Source of the DNA: Streptomyces aquilus
Lineage (GTDB): Bacteria; Actinomycetota; Actinomycetes; Streptomycetales; Streptomycetaceae
Assembly: GCF_003955715.1 (NCBI RefSeq)
Contig: NZ_CP034463.1
Span: 8,990,001-9,054,000 of the forward strand
Length of the DNA stretch: 64,000 nt
Reading direction: 5' to 3'
In this document: piece after piece, positions 26,672 to 34,642 of the stretch
Layout: each line of letters opens with the position of its first letter
How positions within the stretch are numbered: position 1 is the first letter of the stretch
Made by a program: the position numbers and the translations under genes
Notes under the pieces: generated by a model
Told to the model about the DNA's origin: nothing
Databases searched by the model: none
Seen by the model: only the letters and a program-made list of their open reading frames with translations

Positions 26672-28396
26672 ATGGAACTCGCCACTCCGCCGCCGGCGGC
26701 GCGGGCCCCGGTCGCCTGGTACAGCTGGTGGCTGATGCCGCTGGCCTTAGGAGGCGGGACGGTTGCCGCCACCTTCATGAGCTCGGAGCGAATAACCGCG
26801 GCCGTCGCCGGCGCCGCCGCCACCGCGGCGAGCTCGGTGTGCGTCCGGCTCCTGGTCCGCACCCGCAAGCAGCTCCACCAGGCCGAGAGCGGCTTCCGCA
26901 GCGCGCAGGCCGAGCACTCCCAGCAGTGGCAGCAGCATGTCGCGGGCCTGGAGCGGAAGTTCGCCGCCGAGCACGCCGCCCAGGACGCCCGGCTGGCCGA
27001 CCAGGCAGCGGGCTACGAGGCCCAGCTCGCCGAGCAGGTCGCCGGTTACGAGGAGCGACTCGCCGAACAGGCCCGCGCCTACGAGGGGCGGCTGACCGAG
27101 CAGGCCGCGGGCTACGAGGCCCAGCTGGCCGACCAGGCCGAGGTCTGGCAGGAGCAGCTGGCCCACCAGCTCTCCGCCGTCGCCCGGCTCGCCGACGAGC
27201 AGCTGCCCGAGGCACTGGAGCAACTGCGCGCCGGTGACGCCGTCGACGACCTGCTGCCGGCCACCAACCAGTGCGCCAAGGTGAGTTCGGAGCTCCAGAC
27301 CGAGCTGCGCAAGGTCCTGCGGACCGCGCTCATCGGCGTCGAGCGCGAGTTCGACCGGTCCACCGCCGCCGAGCAGGCCGTCATCGGTATCGGCAACCGC
27401 ATCCACGTGCTGACCAGCAAGCTGCGCGGCCGACTGCACGAGATGCAGGGCGAGCACGGCCGGCTGCCCTCCGTGGCGCGGGGACTCATGGAACTCGACC
27501 AGGAGATCGGCCCCGCCGACTGTCTCGCCGCCAGCATCGGCGTGCTGGGCGGCTCGGACCGGCCCGGCCGGCAGTGGCAGGAACCGCAGCGGCTGCTCAG
27601 CGTGGTCCGCGGCGGCATCGGCCGGATCAAGGACTTCCACCGGGTCGACGTACGCCAGCTGCCCGAACTCGGCGTCGACGGCGGTCTGGTGGACCACCTC
27701 ACGCTGATCTTCGCCCACCTCCTCGACAACGCGGCCCGCTACTCGCCGCCCACCGAGCCGGTGCTCGTCTCCGGCAAGGAGGTGCCGAACGGCGTCGGCA
27801 TCGAGATCCAGGACGCCGGCAAGGGGCTGAGCGAGGAGAAGAAGCGCGAGGCCGAGCAGGCCCTCGCCGGCACCGGCTCCGGTCCCGGACTCGGCGGTGT
27901 CTCCGAGGACGCCACCATCGGCCTGCGGGTCGTCGGCATCCTCGCCCGGCGCTACGGCATCCGCGTCACCTTCGCGGACTCGCCCTGGCTCGGCACCTCG
28001 GTGGTCGTGGTGGTCCCGCACAAGTACTTCAGCCCGCTGCCCACGGCGGCCCCGGTGGTGCAGGCCTCCGCCCCGGCCCCCGTCAGGGAGGAGGCCCCGA
28101 CGCCCCCGGCCGCCTTGGCGGAGACCGTCGAGGTCGGCGAGACCGCGGAGACCACGCCCGGCGGACTGCCCCGGCGAAGAAGCAGGCGGAGCGAGGAGAC
28201 CCGGCACCAGCCGGGCGAGCGCACCGAGCGGACCCAGGAGGAGACGTCGGCCGTCTCCGCCGTCCCGCCGGACGCGTCCTTCGCCGGCCTGGCCGCCTTC
28301 GCCACCGCCGGACGCGAGTCCGACCCGGACCGGGGCAACGGCGCCTCGGCCGACGGCCGCGAGTCCACCGAGCACCGCACGGAAGAGAGCGACTGA
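26672..28396 (+). CDS. cvnA: Conservon sensor-like HATPase protein (CvnA/RarA type)
   Basis: 574 aa. Two membrane helices (about 15-36 and 42-62) lead into a long coiled coil containing 11-residue repeats (AGYEAQLAEQV, AGYEERLAEQA, RAYEGRLTEQA, AGYEAQLADQA). A GHKL ATPase domain follows with its N box (HLLDNAARYSPP) and G boxes (IQDAGKGL, GLRVVGILARRYG). No phospho-acceptor histidine domain is obvious. The C-terminal ~110 residues are a disordered Pro/Glu-rich tail. As in other conservons it should be the membrane sensor that works with the downstream roadblock, DUF742 and GTPase proteins. GAAGG lies 6 nt before the ATG. Confidence 0.88.
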   Translation: MELATPPPAARAPVAWYSWWLMPLALGGGTVAATFMSSERITAAVAGAAATAASSVCVRLLVRTRKQLHQAESGFRSAQAEHSQQWQQHVAGLERKFAAEHAAQDARLADQAAGYEAQLAEQVAGYEERLAEQARAYEGRLTEQAAGYEAQLADQAEVWQEQLAHQLSAVARLADEQLPEALEQLRAGDAVDDLLPATNQCAKVSSELQTELRKVLRTALIGVEREFDRSTAAEQAVIGIGNRIHVLTSKLRGRLHEMQGEHGRLPSVARGLMELDQEIGPADCLAASIGVLGGSDRPGRQWQEPQRLLSVVRGGIGRIKDFHRVDVRQLPELGVDGGLVDHLTLIFAHLLDNAARYSPPTEPVLVSGKEVPNGVGIEIQDAGKGLSEEKKREAEQALAGTGSGPGLGGVSEDATIGLRVVGILARRYGIRVTFADSPWLGTSVVVVVPHKYFSPLPTAAPVVQASAPAPVREEAPTPPAALAETVEVGETAETTPGGLPRRRSRRSEETRHQPGERTERTQEETSAVSAVPPDASFAGLAAFATAGRESDPDRGNGASADGRESTEHRTEESD

Positions 28397-28402
28397 GTCG
28401 AC

Positions 28403-28813
28403 ATGACGCAACAGGGAACCGACGTGAGCTGGGCGCTCCGCGATCTCGTGGAGTCCATCCCGGAGATCCGTTTCGCCCTCGTGGCCTCCAGCGACGGCAA
28501 GGCCATCACCTCTTTCGGCGCCGAGGACCCCGACGACGTGGACCGCTTCGCGGCGGTGGTGGCCGGCCTGCAGGCGCTGGCCCAGCCCGTCGCCGAGCAG
28601 TTCCCCAAATACGCGGGGCAGCTGCGGCTGGCGATGATCGAGGTCGACGGCGGCCACCTCTTCGTCGTCCGCGCGGGCGTGGAGACGTATCTCGGCGTGC
28701 TGGCCCGGGAAGGCCTCGACCAGGGCCTGCTCGGGCACCAGATGAGGGATCTGGCCCGCAGGATGGGCGAGCTCCTCGGCACGACTCCGCGGCTGGAGGA
28801 GCACTCTGCATGA
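28403..28813 (+). CDS. cvnB: Roadblock/LC7-domain protein (CvnB type)
   Basis: 136 aa with a single roadblock fold (WALRDLVESIPEIRFALVASSDGKAITSFG, LVVRAG-like end). In conservons this protein is thought to act on the CvnD GTPase as a regulator or scaffold. It begins 6 bp after cvnA, and its stop overlaps the next start (ATGA). No strong ribosome site, so translation may depend on coupling. Confidence 0.9.
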   Translation: MTQQGTDVSWALRDLVESIPEIRFALVASSDGKAITSFGAEDPDDVDRFAAVVAGLQALAQPVAEQFPKYAGQLRLAMIEVDGGHLFVVRAGVETYLGVLAREGLDQGLLGHQMRDLARRMGELLGTTPRLEEHSA

Positions 28814-29181
28814 GTGCTCCCCGCCGGCCCACAGATCCGTCCGGTCTCGAGCGTTACTACGTCCTCACCGGAGGACGTAGCGGGCCGGGCGGTTCGGCGT
28901 CGAGTCTCGACGTGGCGACCCTCATCGTCTCCCGCACCGCCCCCGCCCCGGGGATGCAGCACGAGCACGAGGAGATCCTCCGGCGCTGCCGTGATCCGCT
29001 GTCGGTCGCCGAACTCGGCGCCCACCTCGGATTGCCGTTCAACATTCTCGCGGTGCTGCTGGCGGACCTGCTGGAGGCAGACCGCGTGGAAGCCCGTGAC
29101 CCCATCCCGGCGCACGACGCCCGCCGCGGGCCCGACCTCGCGCTGCTTGAGGAGGTACTCAGTGGACTTGAAAGGCTTTGA
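28810..29181 (+). CDS. cvnC: DUF742 protein (CvnC type)
   Basis: 123 aa. The DUF742 signature is clear: RYYVLTGGRSGP, LIVSRT, HEEILRRCRDPLSVAELGAHLGLPFNILAVLLADLLEADRV, which looks like a winged-helix fold. It is a conservon component of unknown biochemical role. It overlaps cvnB by 4 nt and cvnD by 20 nt. Confidence 0.92.
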   Translation: MSAPRRPTDPSGLERYYVLTGGRSGPGGSASSLDVATLIVSRTAPAPGMQHEHEEILRRCRDPLSVAELGAHLGLPFNILAVLLADLLEADRVEARDPIPAHDARRGPDLALLEEVLSGLERL

Positions 29182-29767
29182 CCACCCCGGCGGGCCGGGT
29201 GACGAGGGCACCCGCTCGGTGAAGGTGATGATCGCCGGCGGCTTCGGCACCGGGAAGACCACGATGGTCCGCTCGGTCAGCGACATCAAGCCGCTGACCA
29301 CCGAGGAGACCCTCACCCAGGCCAGCGCCGACGTCGACCACCTGATCGGCGTCGCGGACAAGACGGAGACCACCGTCAGTCTGGACTTCGGCAAGATCAG
29401 CCTCAACGACAGCCTGATGCTGTACCTGTTCGGCACCCCCGGCCAGGAGCGGTTCTGGTTCCTGTGGAACGGGCTGTTCAAGGGCGCGCTCGGCGCGGTC
29501 GTGCTGGTGGACACCCGCAGGCTCGCCTCCAGCTTCCGGGCGATCGAGGAGATGGAGCGGCAGAACGTCCCCTTCGTCGTCGCCCTGAACGTCTTCCCGG
29601 ACTCCAAGGACTACCCGGTCGAGGAGATCCGCGACGCCCTCGACATCCCCGAGCACATTCCGGTCGTGGCCTGCGACGCCCGCGACCGGGCCTCCAGCCG
29701 GGACGTACTGGTCACCCTGATACGTCACTTGAAGGACCGCTCCGCCGTCGCTCTGGAGTCCCGATGA
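29162..29767 (+). CDS. cvnD: Conservon small GTPase (CvnD type)
   Basis: 201 aa. The P-loop is GGFGTGKTT. The switch II region is FGTPGQERFWF (DxxG-like becomes FGTPG), and ALNVFPDS stands where NKxD would be. It is a member of the actinobacterial MglA/Ras-like ATP/GTP-binding family. GTG start with GAGGAGG upstream, inside the end of cvnC. It is the output switch of the conservon; its target is unknown. Confidence 0.9.
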   Translation: MDLKGFDHPGGPGDEGTRSVKVMIAGGFGTGKTTMVRSVSDIKPLTTEETLTQASADVDHLIGVADKTETTVSLDFGKISLNDSLMLYLFGTPGQERFWFLWNGLFKGALGAVVLVDTRRLASSFRAIEEMERQNVPFVVALNVFPDSKDYPVEEIRDALDIPEHIPVVACDARDRASSRDVLVTLIRHLKDRSAVALESR

Positions 29768-31014
29768 CCGATCAGCCCTTAAACGGCGCCGACACCCCGC
29801 GCGGCTGCCCCGTCGCCCACGGCGGAGCCGATGTCGCGCGGCTGTACGGGCCGGAGGCGGCGACGGATCCGCAGGGGATCTACGAGCGGCTGCGCAAGGA
29901 GCACGGTTCGGTCGCGCCGGTGCTGCTGGAGGGCGACGTGCCCGCGTGGCTGGTCCTCGGCTACCGGGACAACCGGCGGGTGCTCGACAACCCGCGGCAG
30001 TTCAGCCGGGACGCGCGGATCTGGCGGGACTGGCGGGAGGGACACATCCCGGAGACGCACCCGCTGATCCCGATGATCGGCTGGCGGCCCGACTGCATCT
30101 CCCAGGACGGCGAACCGCACCGCCGGCTGCGCGGCGCGGTCACCGACGGGCTGCTCGCGGCGTCCAGCCGCGGTGTGCGGCGCCATGCCACGTTCTTCGC
30201 GAACAAGCAGATCGACGCGTTCGCCGACACCGGGCGCGCCGACCTCGTCGCCGACTACGCCGAGTACCTGCCGATGCTCGTGCTCACCCGGATCCTGGGC
30301 CTTCCCATGGCGGAAGGGCGGCGTCTGGTCGAGTCGTGCGCCCAGGTCCTCAAGGGCGGCGAGGGCGCCCTGGAGCACAACGGCCGGATCATGCAGATCC
30401 TCTCCGAACTCGCCGAGCGCAAGCGGGCCGAGCCGGGCTCCGACTTCGCCACGGCCCTCATCCAGCACCCGGCGGGCCTCGACCACGACGAGGTCGTCAG
30501 CCATCTGCGGCTGGTGCTGATCGCCGCGCACACCACCACCAGCAACCTGCTGGCCCGGGTGCTGCAACTGGTCCTCACCGACGCCGGCCGGCTGTCGGGG
30601 CTGGTCAGCGGGCAGCTGACCATCTCCTCCGTGGTGGAGGAGGTCATGTGGGACACCCCGCCGCTGTCGGTGCTGCCGGGCCGGTTCGCGGCCTCGGACC
30701 TGGAACTGGGCGGCCATCACATCCAGGAGGGCGAACTGCTGATCCTGGGCCTGGCCGCCGGCAACGTCGACCCGGAGGTACGGCCCGACGCGGCCGTCAC
30801 CGTGCAGGGCAACCACTCGCACCTGGCGTTCAGCTCCGGACCGCACGAGTGCCCGGGACAGAGCATCGGCCAGTCCATCATCGAGATCGGTGTCGACGTC
30901 CTGCTGCACCGGCTGCCGGGCCTGCGGCTGGCGGTGCCGCCGGAGGAGCTCTCCTCGACCGCCTCCACCTGGGAGTCCCGGCTCGACAGCCTGCCGGTGG
31001 AGTTCGCCGTCTGA
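29764..31014 (+). CDS. cvnE: Conservon cytochrome P450 lacking the ExxR motif (CYP157-like)
   Basis: 416 aa, overlapping cvnD by ATGA. The haem loop is FSSGPHECPG, and the I-helix is LIAAHTTTSN. The K-helix reads VVEEVMWDTPP, so the usually invariant Arg of ExxR is Trp. CYP157 P450s of Streptomyces are the established exception with ExxW, and they occur in conservons, which supports this assignment. Whether it is an active monooxygenase or a sensor haem protein is open. It ends at a strong terminator. Confidence 0.88.
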   Translation: MTDQPLNGADTPRGCPVAHGGADVARLYGPEAATDPQGIYERLRKEHGSVAPVLLEGDVPAWLVLGYRDNRRVLDNPRQFSRDARIWRDWREGHIPETHPLIPMIGWRPDCISQDGEPHRRLRGAVTDGLLAASSRGVRRHATFFANKQIDAFADTGRADLVADYAEYLPMLVLTRILGLPMAEGRRLVESCAQVLKGGEGALEHNGRIMQILSELAERKRAEPGSDFATALIQHPAGLDHDEVVSHLRLVLIAAHTTTSNLLARVLQLVLTDAGRLSGLVSGQLTISSVVEEVMWDTPPLSVLPGRFAASDLELGGHHIQEGELLILGLAAGNVDPEVRPDAAVTVQGNHSHLAFSSGPHECPGQSIGQSIIEIGVDVLLHRLPGLRLAVPPEELSSTASTWESRLDSLPVEFAV

Positions 31015-31029
31015 CACCACCGCCGCCGC

Positions 31030-31079
31030 GACACCGCCGCCGCCCGGCCGGATTCCCCGGCCCGGGCGGCGGCGGTGTC
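31030..31079. terminator. Bidirectional terminator, 18-bp perfect stem
   Basis: GACACCGCCGCCGCCCGG (31030-31047) pairs fully with 31062-31079 across a 14-nt loop. It separates the conservon from the convergent isoprenoid-synthase-like gene and probably ends both transcripts. Confidence 0.85.
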
Positions 31080-31086
31080 CGCGGGG

Positions 31087-32793
31087 TCAGCCGTCGAGCC
31101 AGTCCCCGGCCACGTCCGTGGGCACGTATCCCATGGCGTTCCACAGGAAATGCGGGTGCGCGCAGGCGAACATGTACGCCAGCAGCGCGATGTCCTCCCT
31201 GCCGGTCCGCGGGTCGTGCAGGGCGTGGAACCTCTCGGACCCGACCACGCCCGCGTCCACCTGGACGGCCCGGGCACGGCCCGGGGACGGCGCGGCCATG
31301 GAGGCCTCCACGCCGGCTATGAACGTGCGGCGCAGGATCTCCCACGCGTTGTCGACGTCGCCGGACCAGGGGCCGTGCACGGCCTCGAAGGCGTGCAGCT
31401 CGGCGTCGAACAGCGGCCAGGCCTGCGGGTGTCGGTCCCTGCACCGCGCGGACAGCTCGGCGGTCCGGGCGCTCAGCGTCGGTACGGTCGCCCGCGGGGC
31501 GAGGGTGAGCGTGGTGCCCTCGGTGAGGATGCCGGTGCACGGGTTGGGTTGCAGAGCGCACAGCGGGCAGGCCTCGGCGGACGGGAGGCCCTGGGTGATG
31601 CCGTCGAACCACAGCGCGTGGCGGCCGGTGAGCCCCATCCACACGATGGTCGTGGTCATCAGCCAGGTGTTCCACATCGGCTCGTGCGCCTCGGGCGTGC
31701 AGCCGTACTTGACGAGGGCGATGGCACTGGCGCCGTAGAGGGCCTTGGTGTGGCTGGGCAGGTCGGCGAGCCAGAAGTTGCTGATCTCGCCGGTGAGGGC
31801 GTCGGCCCGGACGTCGGCCATGTCGTCGATGACACGGCACAGCAGCAGCGAGGCGAGGTTCTCCTCCTGCCAGAGTTCGGTGTCGGGCGCGACGTGCCAG
31901 AACAGGCAGTCCATCATCTGCAGGGCCGAATAGGTGCTGTGGCTCAGCGGGTTGGACTGGGGGAGCGTGACCTCGCCCGCGCCGTGCCGCTGGAGCCAGT
32001 ACTCGTCGACGGCCCGCTTGTGGGCCGCGAACAGGCCGGCGACCAGGGCCCGTGCCGTGTTGGTGCTGAAGTTCTCGGCCAGGCGGTCCTCGACGAGTTG
32101 GGTGAGGCGGGTGGTGTCGATGGTGTCGATCACGCGTTTGTACTCGTGGAAGACGAGGATGTCGTCCTCGTAGCGGTGCCGATGGCCGAGATCGTGCTCC
32201 AGGTCGTTCATCTGCCGGGTCCAGGACCAGCCACCGGTCAGGACGCTGTCGAGCTCCCGGCGGTACGGCCAGGTCTTGACGGTGAGCGGACGGCCGGCGC
32301 TGTGCCGCCAGTCGTAGTCGCCCAGCGTGCGGACGGGGGGTGTGGGCAGCCGGCCGCACAGGGCGCAGTCGCAGACCGCCGCCTGCTCCTCCTCGCGCGG
32401 CGGGGCGAGTGCCCGGCTGCGCCAGGCGCCTTCCAGCATCGTGCAGGTCAGCCGGCAGATCTCGACGTCGGTGCTGACCTGGGGGAACGCGGCCTCTATC
32501 ACCCGCAGTCCGGCGTCCAGCCGCCGCAGCCGGGCGAGGCCCGCCTCGTCGGGTGGGAGAAAGGCCGGCGGCGCGAGCCGGAGGGCTCCCTCCAGCCGCA
32601 GTGCGGACCCGGCGTGGGGGGAGCGGAGCGCGTCCAGCCGCTGCTGCACGGCGGCCTGGGAACTTCGGTGCCGCTCGGTGAGGCCCTTGATCTGCTGCGT
32701 CAGGAGGCGGACCAGGGCGGCAGCCGCCTCCGTGGACTGGTGGTGGCCGGTGGGGGCGTCGGAGGGCAGGTCGGACGTGACGGCCTGAGGCAT
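31087..32793 (-). CDS. Isoprenoid synthase/terpene cyclase-like protein with DDxxD
   Basis: 568 aa and mostly helical. RVIDDMADVRADALTGEISNF (DDMAD at 323-327) fits a class I isoprenoid-synthase metal site, with the D..GE..N pattern of prenyl synthase-like proteins. A second acid-rich stretch is NDLEHDLGHRHRYEDD (196-211). Two Cys clusters, CDCALC (141-146) and CPLC..C (409-419), are unusual for terpene cyclases and could bind metal. The start at 32793 has GAAAGGAAC upstream. It is convergent with the conservon P450, so a terpenoid made here and oxidised there is an attractive but unproven idea. The cyclase assignment rests on motifs only. Confidence 0.5.
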   Translation of the reverse strand: MPQAVTSDLPSDAPTGHHQSTEAAAALVRLLTQQIKGLTERHRSSQAAVQQRLDALRSPHAGSALRLEGALRLAPPAFLPPDEAGLARLRRLDAGLRVIEAAFPQVSTDVEICRLTCTMLEGAWRSRALAPPREEEQAAVCDCALCGRLPTPPVRTLGDYDWRHSAGRPLTVKTWPYRRELDSVLTGGWSWTRQMNDLEHDLGHRHRYEDDILVFHEYKRVIDTIDTTRLTQLVEDRLAENFSTNTARALVAGLFAAHKRAVDEYWLQRHGAGEVTLPQSNPLSHSTYSALQMMDCLFWHVAPDTELWQEENLASLLLCRVIDDMADVRADALTGEISNFWLADLPSHTKALYGASAIALVKYGCTPEAHEPMWNTWLMTTTIVWMGLTGRHALWFDGITQGLPSAEACPLCALQPNPCTGILTEGTTLTLAPRATVPTLSARTAELSARCRDRHPQAWPLFDAELHAFEAVHGPWSGDVDNAWEILRRTFIAGVEASMAAPSPGRARAVQVDAGVVGSERFHALHDPRTGREDIALLAYMFACAHPHFLWNAMGYVPTDVAGDWLDG

Positions 32794-32836
32794 GTGGTTC
32801 CTTTCGGGAGACGGCGCGCAGAACCCCCCACCCCTG

Positions 32837-32874
32837 CGAGTGGGCGGTCCAGGGGGAGACCGCCCATGCACTCG
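32837..32874 (-). promoter_or_regulatory. Stable hairpin in the leader of the isoprenoid-synthase-like gene
   Basis: TGGGCGGTC (32841-32849) pairs with GACCGCCCA (32858-32866). CGAG/CTCG form an outer stem with a 4-nt bulge. It lies 45-80 nt upstream of the start codon, with no U-tract. An attenuator or mRNA-stability element is possible. Confidence 0.4.
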
Positions 32875-32973
32875 AACTCGCCTTCGTGGCGCGAAAGTTG
32901 AATCGAGAAGCGGAACGAGACTTCCCAGAGCGTAAATGATCTACACCGTGACCCGACCGTGATCTCCGTTACT

Positions 32974-32990
32974 GCTCAAGCCCCTTGAGC
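32974..32990 (-). terminator. Small hairpin over the amidohydrolase stop codon
   Basis: GCTCAAG-ccc-CTTGAGC, with the stop codon (32978-32976) inside the stem. It is a short 7-bp stem without a U-tract, so termination would be weak. Confidence 0.35.
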
Positions 32991-34616
32991 TGCGTATACT
33001 CGCGCGCCCCCGACGTACGTCAGCGCCACGCGCGTCGTTGCGATCTCCGCGGGCGGAACGTCGAACGGGTCGCGGTCCAGCACGACCAGGTCCGCCAGCG
33101 CCCCCGCGCGCACCTCCCCGGTGTCGTCGAGATGGTTCACGTACGCCGAACCCGCCGTGTACGCCGCCAACGCCTCGGCGAGACCGATGCGTTCGGCGGG
33201 CAGGAACACCGGCGCGCCGGCCGCGTCCGGCGTCCGCCGGTTGACCGCGACATGGATGCCCTCCAGCGGATCTGGGCTGCTCACCGGCCAGTCGCTGCCC
33301 GCCGCGAGCCTGGCGCCGGACCGCAGCAGCGCACCGAACGGGTACTGCCACGCGGCCCGTTCGGGCCCCAGGAAGGGAATGGTCAGCTCGTCCATCTGCG
33401 GCTCGTGCGCCGCCCACAGCGGCTGGATGTTGGCGGTGGCGCCGAGGTGCGCGAACCGCGGCACGTCATCGGGGTGAACGACCTGAAGATGTGCCAGGTG
33501 GGGCCGCGTGTCGCGCTGTCCGTTCGCGGTGCGCGCGGCCTCGATCGCGTCCAGCGCGTCGCGTACGGCACGGTCGCCCAGGGCGTGGAAGTGGCACTGG
33601 AAGCCGAGCGCGTCCAACTCGGTGACGTACTTGGGGAGTTGACCGGGGTCGATGAAGCTGGTGCCGCGGTTGGCGGTGGCGCAGCCGCACCGGTCCAGGT
33701 ACGGGTCGAGCAGCGCCGCCGTCCCGGTCTCGGCGACCCCGTCCAGCATCAGCTTGACCGTGCCCGCCCGGAACCGGCCGTGGCTCAACGCGGCTCGCTT
33801 CTCGACGAGTTCGGGGATCTGCTCGGCCCCGCGCTCCCGGTCCCACCACAGGGCGCCGACGACACGCGCGGTCAGCGAACCGTCCCGGGCCGCCGTCAGA
33901 TACGCCTGAGCCGGGTCGTCCATGCCGAGGAAGTCCCCGACGAGCGCGTCCTGCCAGGCCGTGATGCCGAGCGCGTGCAGATGGCGCTGGGCGTGCAGCA
34001 GGGCGGCCAGCCGGTCGGCCGGGGTGGCCGCGGGGGCGAGGCGTCCGACGAGCTGCATCGCCCCTTCCTGGAGGGTGCCGCTGGGCTCGCCCGAGCCCGA
34101 CGCGTCCCGCTCGATCCGTCCGTCGGCCGGGTCGGGCGTGTCGCGCGTGATGCCGGCCAGTTCGAGGGCGCGGCTGTTGACCCAGGCGCCGTGATGGTCC
34201 CGGTTGGGCAGGTACACGGGCCGGTCGGGGACGACCGCGTCGAGCAGCTCCTTCGTCGGTGTGCCGCCCTCGAAGGCCTCCATGGACCAGCCGCCGCCGG
34301 TGATCCAGGCCCGCTCGGGATGCGCGTCGGCGTAGGCGCGCACGGCGGCGACCGTCTCCGCGGCGGTCCTCGTGCCGGTGAGATCGCACTGCGTCAGTTC
34401 GAGGCCGGCCGGCACCGGGTGCACATGCGCGTCCTGGAACCCCGGCAGCAGCAACCGCCCGGCGAGGTCGACCACTTCGGTCCGCGGCCCGCGCAGCTCC
34501 AGGACCTCGTCCCGTCCTACGGCGGTGATACGGCCGCCGCTGACGGCGACGGCGGTCGCGGTGCGGCCCTCGGGGGTGAGGACGGGGCCGCCGGTGAAGA
34601 GCAGATCTGCGTGCAT
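32976..34616 (-). CDS. Amidohydrolase family 3 (YtcJ-like) hydrolase
   Basis: 546 aa metal-dependent hydrolase. The N-terminal beta-sandwich is followed by the metal motif GFQDAHVH, then a TIM barrel including FHALGDRAVRDALDAIE, HLQVVHPDD, AAGSDWPVSSPDPLEGI and GALADLVVLDRDPF. This is the typical YtcJ/ExeX arrangement, cleaving an amide or cyclic amide. The ATG follows CAGGAAACGG, 26 bp after the permease gene, so the two form a transport/hydrolysis operon. The long in-frame extension upstream runs through the permease gene in another frame and is not real. Confidence 0.9.
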   Translation of the reverse strand: MHADLLFTGGPVLTPEGRTATAVAVSGGRITAVGRDEVLELRGPRTEVVDLAGRLLLPGFQDAHVHPVPAGLELTQCDLTGTRTAAETVAAVRAYADAHPERAWITGGGWSMEAFEGGTPTKELLDAVVPDRPVYLPNRDHHGAWVNSRALELAGITRDTPDPADGRIERDASGSGEPSGTLQEGAMQLVGRLAPAATPADRLAALLHAQRHLHALGITAWQDALVGDFLGMDDPAQAYLTAARDGSLTARVVGALWWDRERGAEQIPELVEKRAALSHGRFRAGTVKLMLDGVAETGTAALLDPYLDRCGCATANRGTSFIDPGQLPKYVTELDALGFQCHFHALGDRAVRDALDAIEAARTANGQRDTRPHLAHLQVVHPDDVPRFAHLGATANIQPLWAAHEPQMDELTIPFLGPERAAWQYPFGALLRSGARLAAGSDWPVSSPDPLEGIHVAVNRRTPDAAGAPVFLPAERIGLAEALAAYTAGSAYVNHLDDTGEVRAGALADLVVLDRDPFDVPPAEIATTRVALTYVGGARVYAAQGA

Positions 34617-34642
34617 GGTCCGTTTCCTGATGGGGTGTGGGA

